A stretch of DNA of 42,397 nucleotides, taken from NCBI GenBank assembly GCA_017629035.1, contig JAGBXX010000018.1:1-42397 (forward strand), in the 5' to 3' direction. Source of the DNA: Alistipes sp. GTDB taxonomy: Bacteria; Bacteroidota; Bacteroidia; Bacteroidales; Rikenellaceae. How positions within the stretch are numbered: the first letter of the stretch is position 1; every line of letters starts with the position of its first letter. The notes under the pieces were generated by a model that saw nothing but the letters and a program-made list of their open reading frames with translations, was not told where the DNA came from and did not search any database. This document shows positions 32,881 through 39,511 of this stretch, piece after piece. The position numbers and the translations under genes were made by a program.

Positions 32881-33733
32881 TGCTCTGCGATATTAGCTCC
32901 ACAACCTTGCGTATCTCAGCCTCGATATCTTGGCTTAGAGGGTCGCACTCAATAATCTCTGCATCTATCTCCTCGGCAATGGAACTTAGCTTGTCAGGGC
33001 TATACTGAGGCTGGTGGAATATGCGCTTAATACCCATCGTGCGTGCTCTCTCTATCAACACTACGAGCTGATGTGGTGTTGGCTCTTTGCCCTCCTGCTC
33101 GATTGTTATCTGCTCTATGGCATAGTCACGAGCAAGATAGGTGTAGGCGGGGTGGTATATCATTATTGCCTTTGTGCCAGATGCTGCAATATGCTCGCCA
33201 CACTCCTTGTCTAGGGTCTCAAGGCGGTCGATGATGCGCTCCACGGAGTCGAAATATTTTGTTGAGTCCGAGTATGATGTGCGCAGTGCCGACTCGATGT
33301 TGCGTACCATGGTGATGAGTGCACGTGGCGATGTCCAGATATGTGGGTCTACGCCGTGCGAGTGGCTGTGGCCATGGTGGTGATGATGTGAGCAGCTGCC
33401 CTTGATAAGCTCAATGCCCTGAGATAGGTCGATAAGGCGTGAGCTGTTATCTATGTGGCGTGTGAGGCTCTTTTCGAAGTCAATGAGTCCAGTGGAGAAT
33501 ATTAGCTCTGCATCGCTGAGCTTGGCAATCTGCTGCGATGTAGGCTCGTAGCTCTCGGGACTTGCACCCTGGGGCACAAGAATCTCTACGTCAAAGTCGC
33601 CACATGTAGCCTCGTTTACAAGAGCCTGGAGTGGTGGAATTGTTACAAATATACTCTTTTGGTCAGTCTCTTTACTCTCTGAGCAGCCTGCGATTAGGAG
33701 TGTAAGGCTGAGTATTGCAAATAGTTTTTTCAT
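32873..33733 (-). CDS. znuA: Zinc ABC transporter substrate-binding lipoprotein
   Basis: A cluster A-I metal-binding protein of 286 residues anchored as a lipoprotein (lipobox IAGC, Cys17) from the ATG at 33733. Metal ligands of the family are visible: an upstream His in the early domain, His in the GVDPHIWTSPR segment, and MIYHPAYTYLARDY in the second lobe. The His-rich loop HHHHHGHSHSHG (~120-135) is typical of zinc-specific members, where it helps gather zinc. The reading frame extends to 33817, but that part crosses the promoter. A minus-strand TAACTTTG box at 33754-33761 lies 20 bases before the start. The ATPase gene follows with an 8-base overlap. Confidence 0.92.
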   Translation of the reverse strand: MKKLFAILSLTLLIAGCSESKETDQKSIFVTIPPLQALVNEATCGDFDVEILVPQGASPESYEPTSQQIAKLSDAELIFSTGLIDFEKSLTRHIDNSSRLIDLSQGIELIKGSCSHHHHHGHSHSHGVDPHIWTSPRALITMVRNIESALRTSYSDSTKYFDSVERIIDRLETLDKECGEHIAASGTKAIMIYHPAYTYLARDYAIEQITIEQEGKEPTPHQLVVLIERARTMGIKRIFHQPQYSPDKLSSIAEEIDAEIIECDPLSQDIEAEIRKVVELISQSNE

Positions 33734-33753
33734 TAATTTCGGAATTTGTTGCG

Positions 33754-33761
33754 CAAAGTTA
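33754..33761 (-). promoter_or_regulatory. Promoter -7 box of znuA-znuC
   Basis: Minus-strand TAACTTTG, 20 bases before the znuA start, with a weak -33 region. I looked for a Zur-type dyad around it and did not find a convincing one. Confidence 0.6.
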
Positions 33762-33781
33762 TAAAAAAAGTGGTACGATAT

Positions 33782-33813
33782 TTTGTTTTTCTGCTTAAAA
33801 ATTAAGATATTTG
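33782..33813 (+). promoter_or_regulatory. Promoter of the flavodiiron protein gene
   Basis: TTTG (33782-33785), a 20-base spacer and GATATTTG (33806-33813, one mismatch to TAnnTTTG), 28 bases before the ATG at 33842. Confidence 0.55.
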
Positions 33814-33841
33814 CCATTGAAATGAGAAAAACTTATGCAAA

Positions 33842-35029
33842 ATGATTAAGAATATAACTGAAAAAATCGTTTACATTGGTGTCGATGACACCGATATCGA
33901 CTTGTTCGAGAGCCAGTATGTAGTACCCAATGGAGTGTCGTACAACTCATATCTCATTCTCGATGAGAAGGTTGCTATCATGGATACCGTTGACCCTCGC
34001 AAGGGTGACGAGTGGTTCGAGAACCTCCGTGTTGCTCTCAATGGCCGTCAGCCTGACTACCTTGTAGTTCAGCACCTTGAGCCAGATCATGCAGGTAACA
34101 TCGCACGTGCTATGGAGCTCTACCCAGATATGCAGGTTGTTGCTTCGGACAAGGCACTCAAGATGATGCCTCAGTTCTTCTTCGAGACTCAGTTCGAGGG
34201 TCGTGCTATCGGCGTTAAGGAGGGTGGTACACTCTCACTTGGTGGCCGCACGCTCCACTTTGTTATGGCTCCTATGGTTCACTGGCCAGAGGTTATGGTT
34301 AGCTACGATAGCACTGATAAGGTGCTCTTTGCGGCCGATGGCTTCGGTAAGTTCGGTGCCCTTTGCCACGAGGAGGAGTGGGCATGCGAGGCTCGCCGCT
34401 ACTACTTCAACATCTGTGGTAAGTATGGTGCACCTGTCCAGGCACTCTTGAAGAAGGCCGCTACGCTCGATATCGCTATCATCTGTCCTCTTCATGGCCC
34501 TGTGCTCACCGAGAATCTCGGCTACTACATTGGCCTCTACGATACTTGGAGTAAGTATGAGCCTGAGACCGAGGGTGTGCTTGTTGCCTATGCTTCGATC
34601 CATGGCAACACTGCCGAGGTAGCTCGTAAGTTTGCCGACATACTTCGTGCCAAGGGTGCTGAGAAGGTTGTTGTTGCCGACCTCTCACGCTGCGACATGG
34701 CCGAGGCTGTCGAGGATGCTTTCCGTTATAGCCGCCTTGTTGTCGCTGCTGCGTCGTACGACTCCGATGTATTCCCACCTATGCACGACTTCTTGCACCA
34801 CCTTGCTATCAAGAACTTCTGCAAGCGTCGTATCGGTATTATCGAGAATGGCTCATGGGCACCATCAGCAGGCCGTGCTATGCGCAATATCATTGACCGC
34901 TTCAAGGATGTTCAGGTTGTTGAGCCTATGGTGACTATCATGTCACGCATGAAGCCATCTGATGTTCCTGCACTCGAGGCTTTGGCCGATGACATTTTGA
35001 CCGATAAGTGTGATCGCTGCGTAGAGTAA
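33842..35029 (+). CDS. FprA-family A-type flavodiiron protein
   Basis: Flavodiiron proteins reduce oxygen or nitric oxide to harmless products and protect anaerobes. The 395 residues combine an N-terminal metallo-beta-lactamase-like diiron domain and a C-terminal flavodoxin domain that binds FMN. Iron ligands are visible: H78, E80, D82 and H83 in VVQHLEPDHAGN, the His in VHWPEVM, the Asp in FAADGFGKFG and the His in CPLHGPV. The flavodoxin part starts VLVAYASIHGNTAEVARKFAD (~residue 250). It ends at the family's usual length with no extra rubredoxin domain, so it needs a separate electron donor. The C-terminus KCDRCVE carries a CxxC-like pair of uncertain use. Confidence 0.95.
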   Translation: MIKNITEKIVYIGVDDTDIDLFESQYVVPNGVSYNSYLILDEKVAIMDTVDPRKGDEWFENLRVALNGRQPDYLVVQHLEPDHAGNIARAMELYPDMQVVASDKALKMMPQFFFETQFEGRAIGVKEGGTLSLGGRTLHFVMAPMVHWPEVMVSYDSTDKVLFAADGFGKFGALCHEEEWACEARRYYFNICGKYGAPVQALLKKAATLDIAIICPLHGPVLTENLGYYIGLYDTWSKYEPETEGVLVAYASIHGNTAEVARKFADILRAKGAEKVVVADLSRCDMAEAVEDAFRYSRLVVAAASYDSDVFPPMHDFLHHLAIKNFCKRRIGIIENGSWAPSAGRAMRNIIDRFKDVQVVEPMVTIMSRMKPSDVPALEALADDILTDKCDRCVE

Positions 35030-35052
35030 CACTCTATCCTGAGATATACAAA

Positions 35053-35094
35053 GTTGGGACTGCTCCACCTCGGAGCAGTCCCAACTCTCTTTTA
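35053..35094. terminator. Shared terminator between the flavodiiron gene and the porin-like gene
   Basis: A perfect 14-bp stem, GTTGGGACTGCTCC (35053-35066) with GGAGCAGTCCCAAC (35072-35085), followed by TCTCTTTT. It lies between convergent genes and should work in both directions. Confidence 0.93.
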
Positions 35095-35105
35095 TGTCGA
35101 TACCT

Positions 35106-35678
35106 TTAGAACATCCAGCTAAAACGTAGCTGAACTTTGTGCTCTTTGAATCTATAATCTACATTGACATCATCCTCCGTATTTGGAAACTGGTGGCCGT
35201 CGAAGATGTAGTTTAGTGACATAGCAAAGCGCTTGGTCATCTTAATACCTATACCTCCGCCATAGAGAGGGTGTATGCTTCTTGGCTCGATAGCAAACGA
35301 GCCTCCTGCTTCGGCCATGAGGTATGGTGTTACCTTGCCATTTGTTGGGATCCAAAACTTGAAGTCTGCATATACCGGAATAAGCGCGGCCATGAGTGAG
35401 AAGTCATCAGTTGCGCCAAACAAAAGGTCGACACCTGTGCCTATACCTGCCGAGAAGTACTCTCCGAACTTTGCTCCCTGAATTGTCTGCACCGATACGC
35501 CATACATCATTGGTGTTCCATCGATGATCATATCCCATAGCTTAAGATGAATATCCGTTTTCGCAGCGCTGCCCGAAACAAATACCTCACCATAATACTT
35601 GGTATTGCCCTTCTGTGCCGTGGCAGGTGTTGAGATCATGGCTGCCATGGCCACTAATATTATGATAAACCGTTTCAT
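35106..35678 (-). CDS. Outer-membrane beta-barrel protein, paralogue A
   Basis: A 190-residue secreted protein with a signal peptide (MKRFIIILVAMAAMISTPATAQ) and alternating beta strands ending in an aromatic residue (LRFSWMF), typical of small outer-membrane barrels. It is clearly related to the product of 37218-37718. Shared phrases include YYGEVFVSG / YQGEVYISG, TIQGAKFGEYFSAG / TIHGARVGECFSAG, and the TxGKxxPxLM stretch. The function is unknown. It is the downstream gene of a two-gene unit with the BACON-like lipoprotein (18 bases between them). Confidence 0.78.
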   Translation of the reverse strand: MKRFIIILVAMAAMISTPATAQKGNTKYYGEVFVSGSAAKTDIHLKLWDMIIDGTPMMYGVSVQTIQGAKFGEYFSAGIGTGVDLLFGATDDFSLMAALIPVYADFKFWIPTNGKVTPYLMAEAGGSFAIEPRSIHPLYGGGIGIKMTKRFAMSLNYIFDGHQFPNTEDDVNVDYRFKEHKVQLRFSWMF

Positions 35679-35696
35679 GGTGCTCGATATTTTTTG

Positions 35697-36134
35697 TTAT
35701 TCAGAGAGCTGTGTGATTTTTATAGAGTCGACCTTTGTGAAGCTGCGTGCAGTGACTGTCGCCTCACGCTTCAAGCCCGAGTCGTTAGCTTTGATGCGTA
35801 CTACAATAGCCGAATCCCACTGAATGAGGGCACGTGTCTGCTCGTCGTAGTGGTTTATAACCTTTACAATCTCAATCCATGACTCCTTAGGTGTGAGGTC
35901 GCCACTCTCGTTGTCTACTTCCCAACGATCTGAGTAGTTGCCCGCTGTGATGTAAACCTCGTCAATACCTGTAGATTTTACTGGGATGATAAACTCCTCA
36001 GCACCCACTGCCTCTGCGGTCATCGCATCCTCGTAAAAATTAATCTCGGGTTTATCCTCAATCTTGCTTGGTATAATCTCCTCGCATGATACCAAACCCA
36101 AAACTGCTACTGCTAAAAACATAAACTTTTTCAT
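35697..36134 (-). CDS. Small lipoprotein with BACON-like domain
   Basis: A 145-residue predicted lipoprotein (lipobox LVSC, Cys17, then EEI, acidic and compatible with surface export). After ~25 residues the rest looks like one Ig-like/BACON-type module: IPVKSTGIDEVYITAGNYSDRWEVD, then KESWIEIVKVINHYDEQTRALIQWDSAIVVRIKANDSGLKREATVTARS, ending VDSIKITQLSE. That final VxSIxITQ phrase is characteristic of BACON domains. It has a strong promoter at 36204-36236 and is followed by an outer-membrane barrel gene, so the pair may act together at the surface. Confidence 0.78.
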   Translation of the reverse strand: MKKFMFLAVAVLGLVSCEEIIPSKIEDKPEINFYEDAMTAEAVGAEEFIIPVKSTGIDEVYITAGNYSDRWEVDNESGDLTPKESWIEIVKVINHYDEQTRALIQWDSAIVVRIKANDSGLKREATVTARSFTKVDSIKITQLSE

Positions 36135-36203
36135 AGTCGTAAATATTAGATGTTATTAAATATATGTATAGGCGTGATTTGTGTTTTCTGACTTTTCTTA
36201 CTG

Positions 36204-36236
36204 CAAAGTTACTGTGCAGAGGTGCCTGAAACCAAA
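36204..36236 (-). promoter_or_regulatory. Promoter of the BACON-like lipoprotein operon
   Basis: Minus-strand TTTG (36233-36236), a 21-base spacer and TAACTTTG (36204-36211). Confidence 0.82.
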
Positions 36237-36277
36237 TTTTTTGACCTAAAGTTTTTCCGTGACCCCCCCTAAAGTAT

Positions 36278-36336
36278 TGATAATCAGGATGTTGAAAAAT
36301 TGATTTTTGCCAATTTTTCATAGTGCTGATAATCAG
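36278..36336. repeat. Symmetric element: two TGATAATCAG sites flanking a hairpin
   Basis: Identical sites TGATAATCAG at 36278-36287 and 36327-36336 are 49 bases apart. Exactly between them lies a 9-bp hairpin (GAAAAATTG 36294-36302 with CAATTTTTC 36311-36319). The gaps on either side are 6 and 7 bases. Each site is itself nearly palindromic (CTGAT/ATCAG). It sits upstream of the BACON-like lipoprotein promoter. It may be a regulator-binding region or a small mobile-element relic. Confidence 0.6.
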
Positions 36337-36362
36337 TGAGTTACGAGGATGGATTTGGATGA

Positions 36363-36391
36363 ATTCTGAAAAGTTGTGTAACTTGCAGAAT
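36363..36391. repeat. Intergenic hairpin
   Basis: ATTCTG (36363-36368) and AGTT (36372-36375) pair with AACT (36380-36383) and CAGAAT (36386-36391). With the symmetric element to its left and the terminator at 36422-36446, it makes this ~330-base gap unusually structured. No ORF is credible here. Confidence 0.45.
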
Positions 36392-36421
36392 ATTAGATAT
36401 TTACGTTGCTATGAAACAAAG

Positions 36422-36446
36422 AATGCCGAGCTCGAAGCCCGGCATT
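36422..36446 (-). terminator. Terminator of the 36469 gene
   Basis: AATGCCG (36422-36428) pairs with CGGCATT (36440-36446), with an inner GC arm, just past the stop codon on the minus strand. The T-rich tail is weak. Confidence 0.7.
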
Positions 36447-36468
36447 GTAGATTTTTGTTGCGCTATGC

Positions 36469-37101
36469 TTAGAAGTAGAGCTTGAAGCCTACCTGTGCAT
36501 TTGCAAGAAGGTTAAAGTTCAAACCACTGCTGCTAACTTTGGTGTTAATCTTCTGGTTGAGTATCTCCTCGGTATCTGAGTCAGCGAGGTAGGCGTACTG
36601 CAACGAGCAGAGGCTAACACTCATCGCAAACTTCTTTGTTGGGCGGAACTCCACGGCAAATGGCTGAAGCTCGGTAGCAAAACCGCACATGGTGAAGCTC
36701 TCATCTGTCAACTCACTCTTACCTGTTGTGCCGAGGCCAAAGCCGATGGCGAAGTTAGGAGTGTAGTAGAAGTTGTCGGCAAGGCGAACGTAGTATGCAA
36801 TATTAGGTGTAATAGTCAGCGAGTGGCTCTTTGAACCATCAGCAGTGTAGCCATAGCCAATATGGCCGCCGATACGGAGGTTGTTAGCCACGAAGTAGCC
36901 ATACTCTACACCTACGCTGAGGTTGTCGCCGCCGAGCACGGTCATGCTGTCGCTCTGCTGATCATTTACCGTGATCTTTGATGTTGTCTTGCCAGTGTTG
37001 TAGCCGAGGTTGATGCCGAGGGTCTGCTCGCCCTTCTGCTGCGCTGAGGCTGAGAATACCATTGAAGCAATGGCAACGAGGGTCAATAATGTTCTTTTCA
37101 T
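36469..37101 (-). CDS. Outer-membrane beta-barrel protein
   Basis: From the ATG at 37101 the product has 210 residues with signal peptide MKRTLLTLVAIASMVFSASAQ. The mature part has about ten amphipathic beta strands (LGINLGYNTGK, NLSVGVEYGYFVANNLRIGGHIGYGYTAD, HSLTITPNIAYYVRLADNFYYTPNFAIGFGLG, KFAMSVSLCSLQYAYL) and ends FNLLANAQVGFKLYF, with an aromatic final residue as barrel-insertion signals require. This is the generic small porin-like barrel found in many Bacteroidales genomes; substrate or partner unknown. The upstream open frame to 37182 crosses the promoter and is excluded. Confidence 0.82.
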   Translation of the reverse strand: MKRTLLTLVAIASMVFSASAQQKGEQTLGINLGYNTGKTTSKITVNDQQSDSMTVLGGDNLSVGVEYGYFVANNLRIGGHIGYGYTADGSKSHSLTITPNIAYYVRLADNFYYTPNFAIGFGLGTTGKSELTDESFTMCGFATELQPFAVEFRPTKKFAMSVSLCSLQYAYLADSDTEEILNQKINTKVSSSGLNFNLLANAQVGFKLYF

Positions 37102-37138
37102 AATAAAAGGGATTAGGTTTATGTTTAGTTTGCTTATA

Positions 37139-37169
37139 CAAAGGTAGCACAATTTTCTGCGCACCCAAA
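37139..37169 (-). promoter_or_regulatory. Promoter of the 36469 gene
   Basis: Minus-strand TTTG (37166-37169), a 19-base spacer and TACCTTTG (37139-37146), 38 bases before the ATG at 37101. Confidence 0.82.
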
Positions 37170-37217
37170 CAAATTTCAACATAAACCTAATATCTTAAAA
37201 CAGATTTCACTGTTGTA

Positions 37218-37718
37218 TTAGAATGCAAAGCCGAGTTTTAGCTGAACTGCGCTCATGCCCAAACTCACACCACTTGTGCCTAGCTGCTGAAGGTGGTAGC
37301 CGAGCGACATTGCAAAGACACCCGCCTTGAAGCCGAGGCCTGCGCCAAACATTAGTCCGCCAAACGATGGATCCTCGATTGCCAATCCGTAACCTACGTC
37401 AACCATGAGGAATGGGTCGAATTTGCCATAGGTAGGAGCATATAGCTTTATGTCGGCAAAGAGTGGAGCCATCAATATTCCCGACTCAAAATCCTGTGTG
37501 TAGTAGTCCACACCAAGGCCTACACCCGCCGAGAAGCACTCGCCAACACGTGCGCCGTGAATGGTGTGCAGCTGGAAACGGTTCACTGGCAATGAGCCTA
37601 CGCCGTAGTTACCCGAGATATATACCTCACCCTGATACCTTGTCTGCTGTGCCTGGGTGGTTGTTGAGATACCTGCAAATAGAGTTATTGCTAGTATAAG
37701 AGAAAATAGTCGTCTCAT
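37218..37718 (-). CDS. Outer-membrane beta-barrel protein, paralogue B
   Basis: A 166-residue secreted barrel (signal peptide MRRLFSLILAITLFAGISTTTQAQ) ending in LKLGFAF. It shares a series of phrases in the same order with the 35106-35678 product: GEVYISG, TIHGARVGECFSAGVGLGVD, APLFADIKLYAPTYGKFDPFLM and the GLAIEDPSFGG turn. The pair are therefore paralogues that diverged after duplication. It lies 5 bases after the stop of the 37724 gene and is cotranscribed with it. Its role is unknown. Confidence 0.8.
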   Translation of the reverse strand: MRRLFSLILAITLFAGISTTTQAQQTRYQGEVYISGNYGVGSLPVNRFQLHTIHGARVGECFSAGVGLGVDYYTQDFESGILMAPLFADIKLYAPTYGKFDPFLMVDVGYGLAIEDPSFGGLMFGAGLGFKAGVFAMSLGYHLQQLGTSGVSLGMSAVQLKLGFAF

Positions 37719-37723
37719 AGTCG

Positions 37724-38230
37724 TTAGTATTTAATTGTGTAGTTGTCGTCGATTACGATGTTTGGAAGTACGGTGTTCGATGGTATGTAGGCATCCTCAC
37801 CCTTGATGCAGAGGCAGAAGAAACCGAATGGGAATACCACAATGCCGCCACCTACGCCAAGACCTATGGCAAGACCCTCGCGCTCCTTGCCCACAGACTG
37901 CATGCCGCCCATGAGGAATATGCGCTGGCCGTCAACAGCGGTGGTCGATAGACAGTCGATACGGATCTCACCTGGCTTGCCCAGACCCTTGTGCTCCACG
38001 GTAGATACGTTGAGCTCTACGTTTGTACCACGACGAATAAGGATGTTACCCTCGCCATCAGTGACATTGGCGTCGATTATTGCTGTTGGTGTTGTCTGGA
38101 ACTTAGCGCCGCTACTTACATCCGAGCATAGACGTACACGCACTGCCTGTCCATTTGTGATATTTGGCTGCTGGGCCGATACTGCGCCAATCGAGAGTAG
38201 TGCAACGAAAAAGAGAATGAGTTTTTTCAT
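37724..38230 (-). CDS. Secreted protein with Gly-rich hydrophobic segment
   Basis: A 168-residue protein with signal peptide MKKLILFFVALLSIGAVSAQ. The first part is beta-rich (AVRVRLCSDVSSGAKFQ, TAIIDANVTDGEGNILIRRGTNVELNV). A Gly-rich hydrophobic stretch follows (LAIGLGVGGGIVVFPFGFFCLCIKG, ~120-145), which could insert in a membrane. It ends IPSNTVLPNIVIDDNYTIKY. I recognise no family. It is the first gene of an operon with a beta-barrel protein, from a good promoter at 38271-38300. Association with that barrel at the outer membrane is a reasonable guess. Confidence 0.72.
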   Translation of the reverse strand: MKKLILFFVALLSIGAVSAQQPNITNGQAVRVRLCSDVSSGAKFQTTPTAIIDANVTDGEGNILIRRGTNVELNVSTVEHKGLGKPGEIRIDCLSTTAVDGQRIFLMGGMQSVGKEREGLAIGLGVGGGIVVFPFGFFCLCIKGEDAYIPSNTVLPNIVIDDNYTIKY

Positions 38231-38270
38231 AGTTATAAGTTTTTTAGGTTCTACGTTATATCTGTTCTTA

Positions 38271-38300
38271 CAAAGTTAGCAATTTTTTCTGCTTGTCAAA
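38271..38300 (-). promoter_or_regulatory. Promoter of the 37724-37218 operon
   Basis: Minus-strand TTTG (38297-38300), an 18-base spacer and TAACTTTG (38271-38278). Confidence 0.8.
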
Positions 38301-38320
38301 TTATTTGTTCATGATTTGTT

Positions 38321-38713
38321 TTATTCCGTTTGGTCGTCGTACAGCCCTTTGTGTTCATCCTTGTACATTCTGCGAGTGTATATGCCCTCGGTAATTTCGG
38401 CCTCGGAGTTGACCTCTTTGACAAGTATCCAGTATGTGGGGTTGTCATACGAATTTTGCACCTCGTCAAGCTCCCAGCCGTAGTCGGTAAGGTAGTTGAG
38501 CGCCTGCACCAACGTCTTGAAATGGATGCTGTTGCCATTTTTGTCGACCAGCCAATTTAGTCGATCGTCGTCTTGTCCGTAGTCGACGTGTAGTCGCCCG
38601 GCGACCGACCCTGTTTCGCTGCCACGTATCGTGCAGTATGCCCGCTTGGGTGACTGCGCCTGGAGTGTTGCAATGCAAAAGATTGCAAGTAGTAGTGTTA
38701 TAAGCCGTTTCAT
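38321..38713 (-). CDS. Small secreted protein, paralogue 1
   Basis: A 130-residue protein with signal peptide MKRLITLLLAIFCIATLQAQ. The mature part shows RAYCTIRGSETGSVAGRLHVDYGQ, a strand pair LVDKNGNSIHFKT, and the helix LVQALNYLTDYGWELDEVQ, ending in a charged tail. It is related to the next gene (38893-39267): shared pattern YCxIxGS, VxYGQ, DxxGxxxxFxT, ALNYxxxxGWxL. I recognise no named family. Its promoter contains a run of nine C's. Confidence 0.75.
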   Translation of the reverse strand: MKRLITLLLAIFCIATLQAQSPKRAYCTIRGSETGSVAGRLHVDYGQDDDRLNWLVDKNGNSIHFKTLVQALNYLTDYGWELDEVQNSYDNPTYWILVKEVNSEAEITEGIYTRRMYKDEHKGLYDDQTE

Positions 38714-38758
38714 GGTATAGATTTTTAGGTTGTTTAGTCCGCTTGTCGTTCACTTTTG

Positions 38759-38788
38759 CAAAGTTAACAATTTCCCCCCCCCACCAAA
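38759..38788 (-). promoter_or_regulatory. Promoter with a C9/G9 spacer tract
   Basis: Minus-strand TTTG (38785-38788) and TAACTTTG (38759-38766) frame an 18-base spacer that contains nine consecutive G's (C on the plus strand at 38774-38782). Slippage of this tract would change spacer length and promoter strength. Confidence 0.7.
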
Positions 38789-38824
38789 TTTTGGGCTTAA
38801 AATCTGTTCTATGGCCCGTAAAAA

Positions 38825-38860
38825 GTTGCATATTCATTATATAAACACCGAATATGCACC
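38825..38860 (-). terminator. Terminator of the 38893 gene
   Basis: GTTGCATATTC (38825-38835) pairs with GAATATGCACC (38850-38860) with one mismatch; on the minus strand it is followed by CTTTTTAC. It lies 32 bases past the stop codon. Confidence 0.75.
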
Positions 38861-38892
38861 TTTTCTGACATGAGGGTGCGATTTTACTCTGC

Positions 38893-39267
38893 CTATTCTG
38901 AAATGTTGGCCTCAGGGGTCTGCTCTCTACTTAGAATCATAACAATGTTTATCTCGTCGAGCCCACTGCCCTCGAGTATGCTCGGCTGAAATCGGGTGTA
39001 GGTAGACTCAAGCCTCCATCCAAGCTCAGCCATGTAGTTGAGTGCCTCGATCATCGTGTCGAAGCTTAGTCGCCGACCTCTCTCATCCTCGAGGTATTTG
39101 GTGTGTCGTGACTTCTGCCCGTAGTTAACCTCCACGGGACCTATGCGTCCATTTTTAATGCTTGCCAGATGACTACCCGTGATTGAGCAGTATACGATTG
39201 TTGGCTCCTGGGCGTAGAGTGTTGTGGCGCATGCCAGTGCAATAATTAGTGATAGAATACGTTTCAT
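38893..39267 (-). CDS. Small secreted protein, paralogue 2
   Basis: A 124-residue secreted protein (signal peptide MKRILSLIIALACATTLYAQ), paralogous to 38321-38713. It carries IVYCSITGSHLASIKNGRIG, VEVNYGQ, LEDERGRRLSFDTMIEALNYMAELGWRLE and ends with an acidic Ser/Asn tail. It is the upstream member of the pair but has its own promoter and terminator, so the two are transcribed separately. Function unknown; small periplasmic or surface proteins of this size are often overlooked. Confidence 0.75.
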   Translation of the reverse strand: MKRILSLIIALACATTLYAQEPTIVYCSITGSHLASIKNGRIGPVEVNYGQKSRHTKYLEDERGRRLSFDTMIEALNYMAELGWRLESTYTRFQPSILEGSGLDEINIVMILSREQTPEANISE

Positions 39268-39296
39268 AATTGTGGGGTATTTATGTTTGCTTAATA

Positions 39297-39304
39297 CAAA
39301 GTTA
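39297..39304 (-). promoter_or_regulatory. Promoter -7 box of the 38893 gene
   Basis: Minus-strand TAACTTTG, 30 bases before the start; the -33 box is weak. Confidence 0.6.
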
Positions 39305-39348
39305 CTACCACCAACTCTTATATCACTCTTCGCCCTCGCCCAATCGCC

Positions 39349-39397
39349 CCATTTGCAGGGTGAAACGACTAATAGGTGGGGTGAAGCGACAAATGGC
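39349..39397. repeat. Pair of 19-base direct repeats inside a hairpin
   Basis: GGGTGAAACGACTAATAGG (39358-39376) and GGGTGAAGCGACAAATGGC (39379-39397) match at 15 of 19 positions, 21 bases apart. An outer pairing CCATTTG (39349-39355) with CAAATGG (39390-39396) encloses them. The element lies in the gene-free stretch 39305-39466, between mnmA's terminator and the 38893 promoter. Confidence 0.5.
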
Positions 39398-39459
39398 TCT
39401 CTGCAAGTTGATTTTATACGTAGTAGACTGCCCCAAAAAATAGTTCTACGCCTAAGAAC

Positions 39460-39491
39460 AAAAAAAATAGCAGTGATCTGCTCACTGCTAT
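39460..39491 (-). terminator. Terminator of mnmA
   Basis: ATAGCAGTGA (39467-39476) pairs with TCACTGCTAT (39482-39491), followed on the minus strand by eight T's. A strong intrinsic terminator. Confidence 0.92.
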
Positions 39492-39511
39492 CTCTATTTT
39501 ACTTACTATTT

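Noticed and set aside
35106-39267. Polysaccharide utilisation locus or type IX secretion cluster
   Set aside because: No SusC/SusD pair, no TonB-dependent receptor, no glycosidase and no T9SS sorting domain is seen among these genes.
39349-39397. CRISPR or attachment site from the 19-base direct repeats
   Set aside because: Only two imperfect copies 21 bases apart; no cas or integrase gene nearby.
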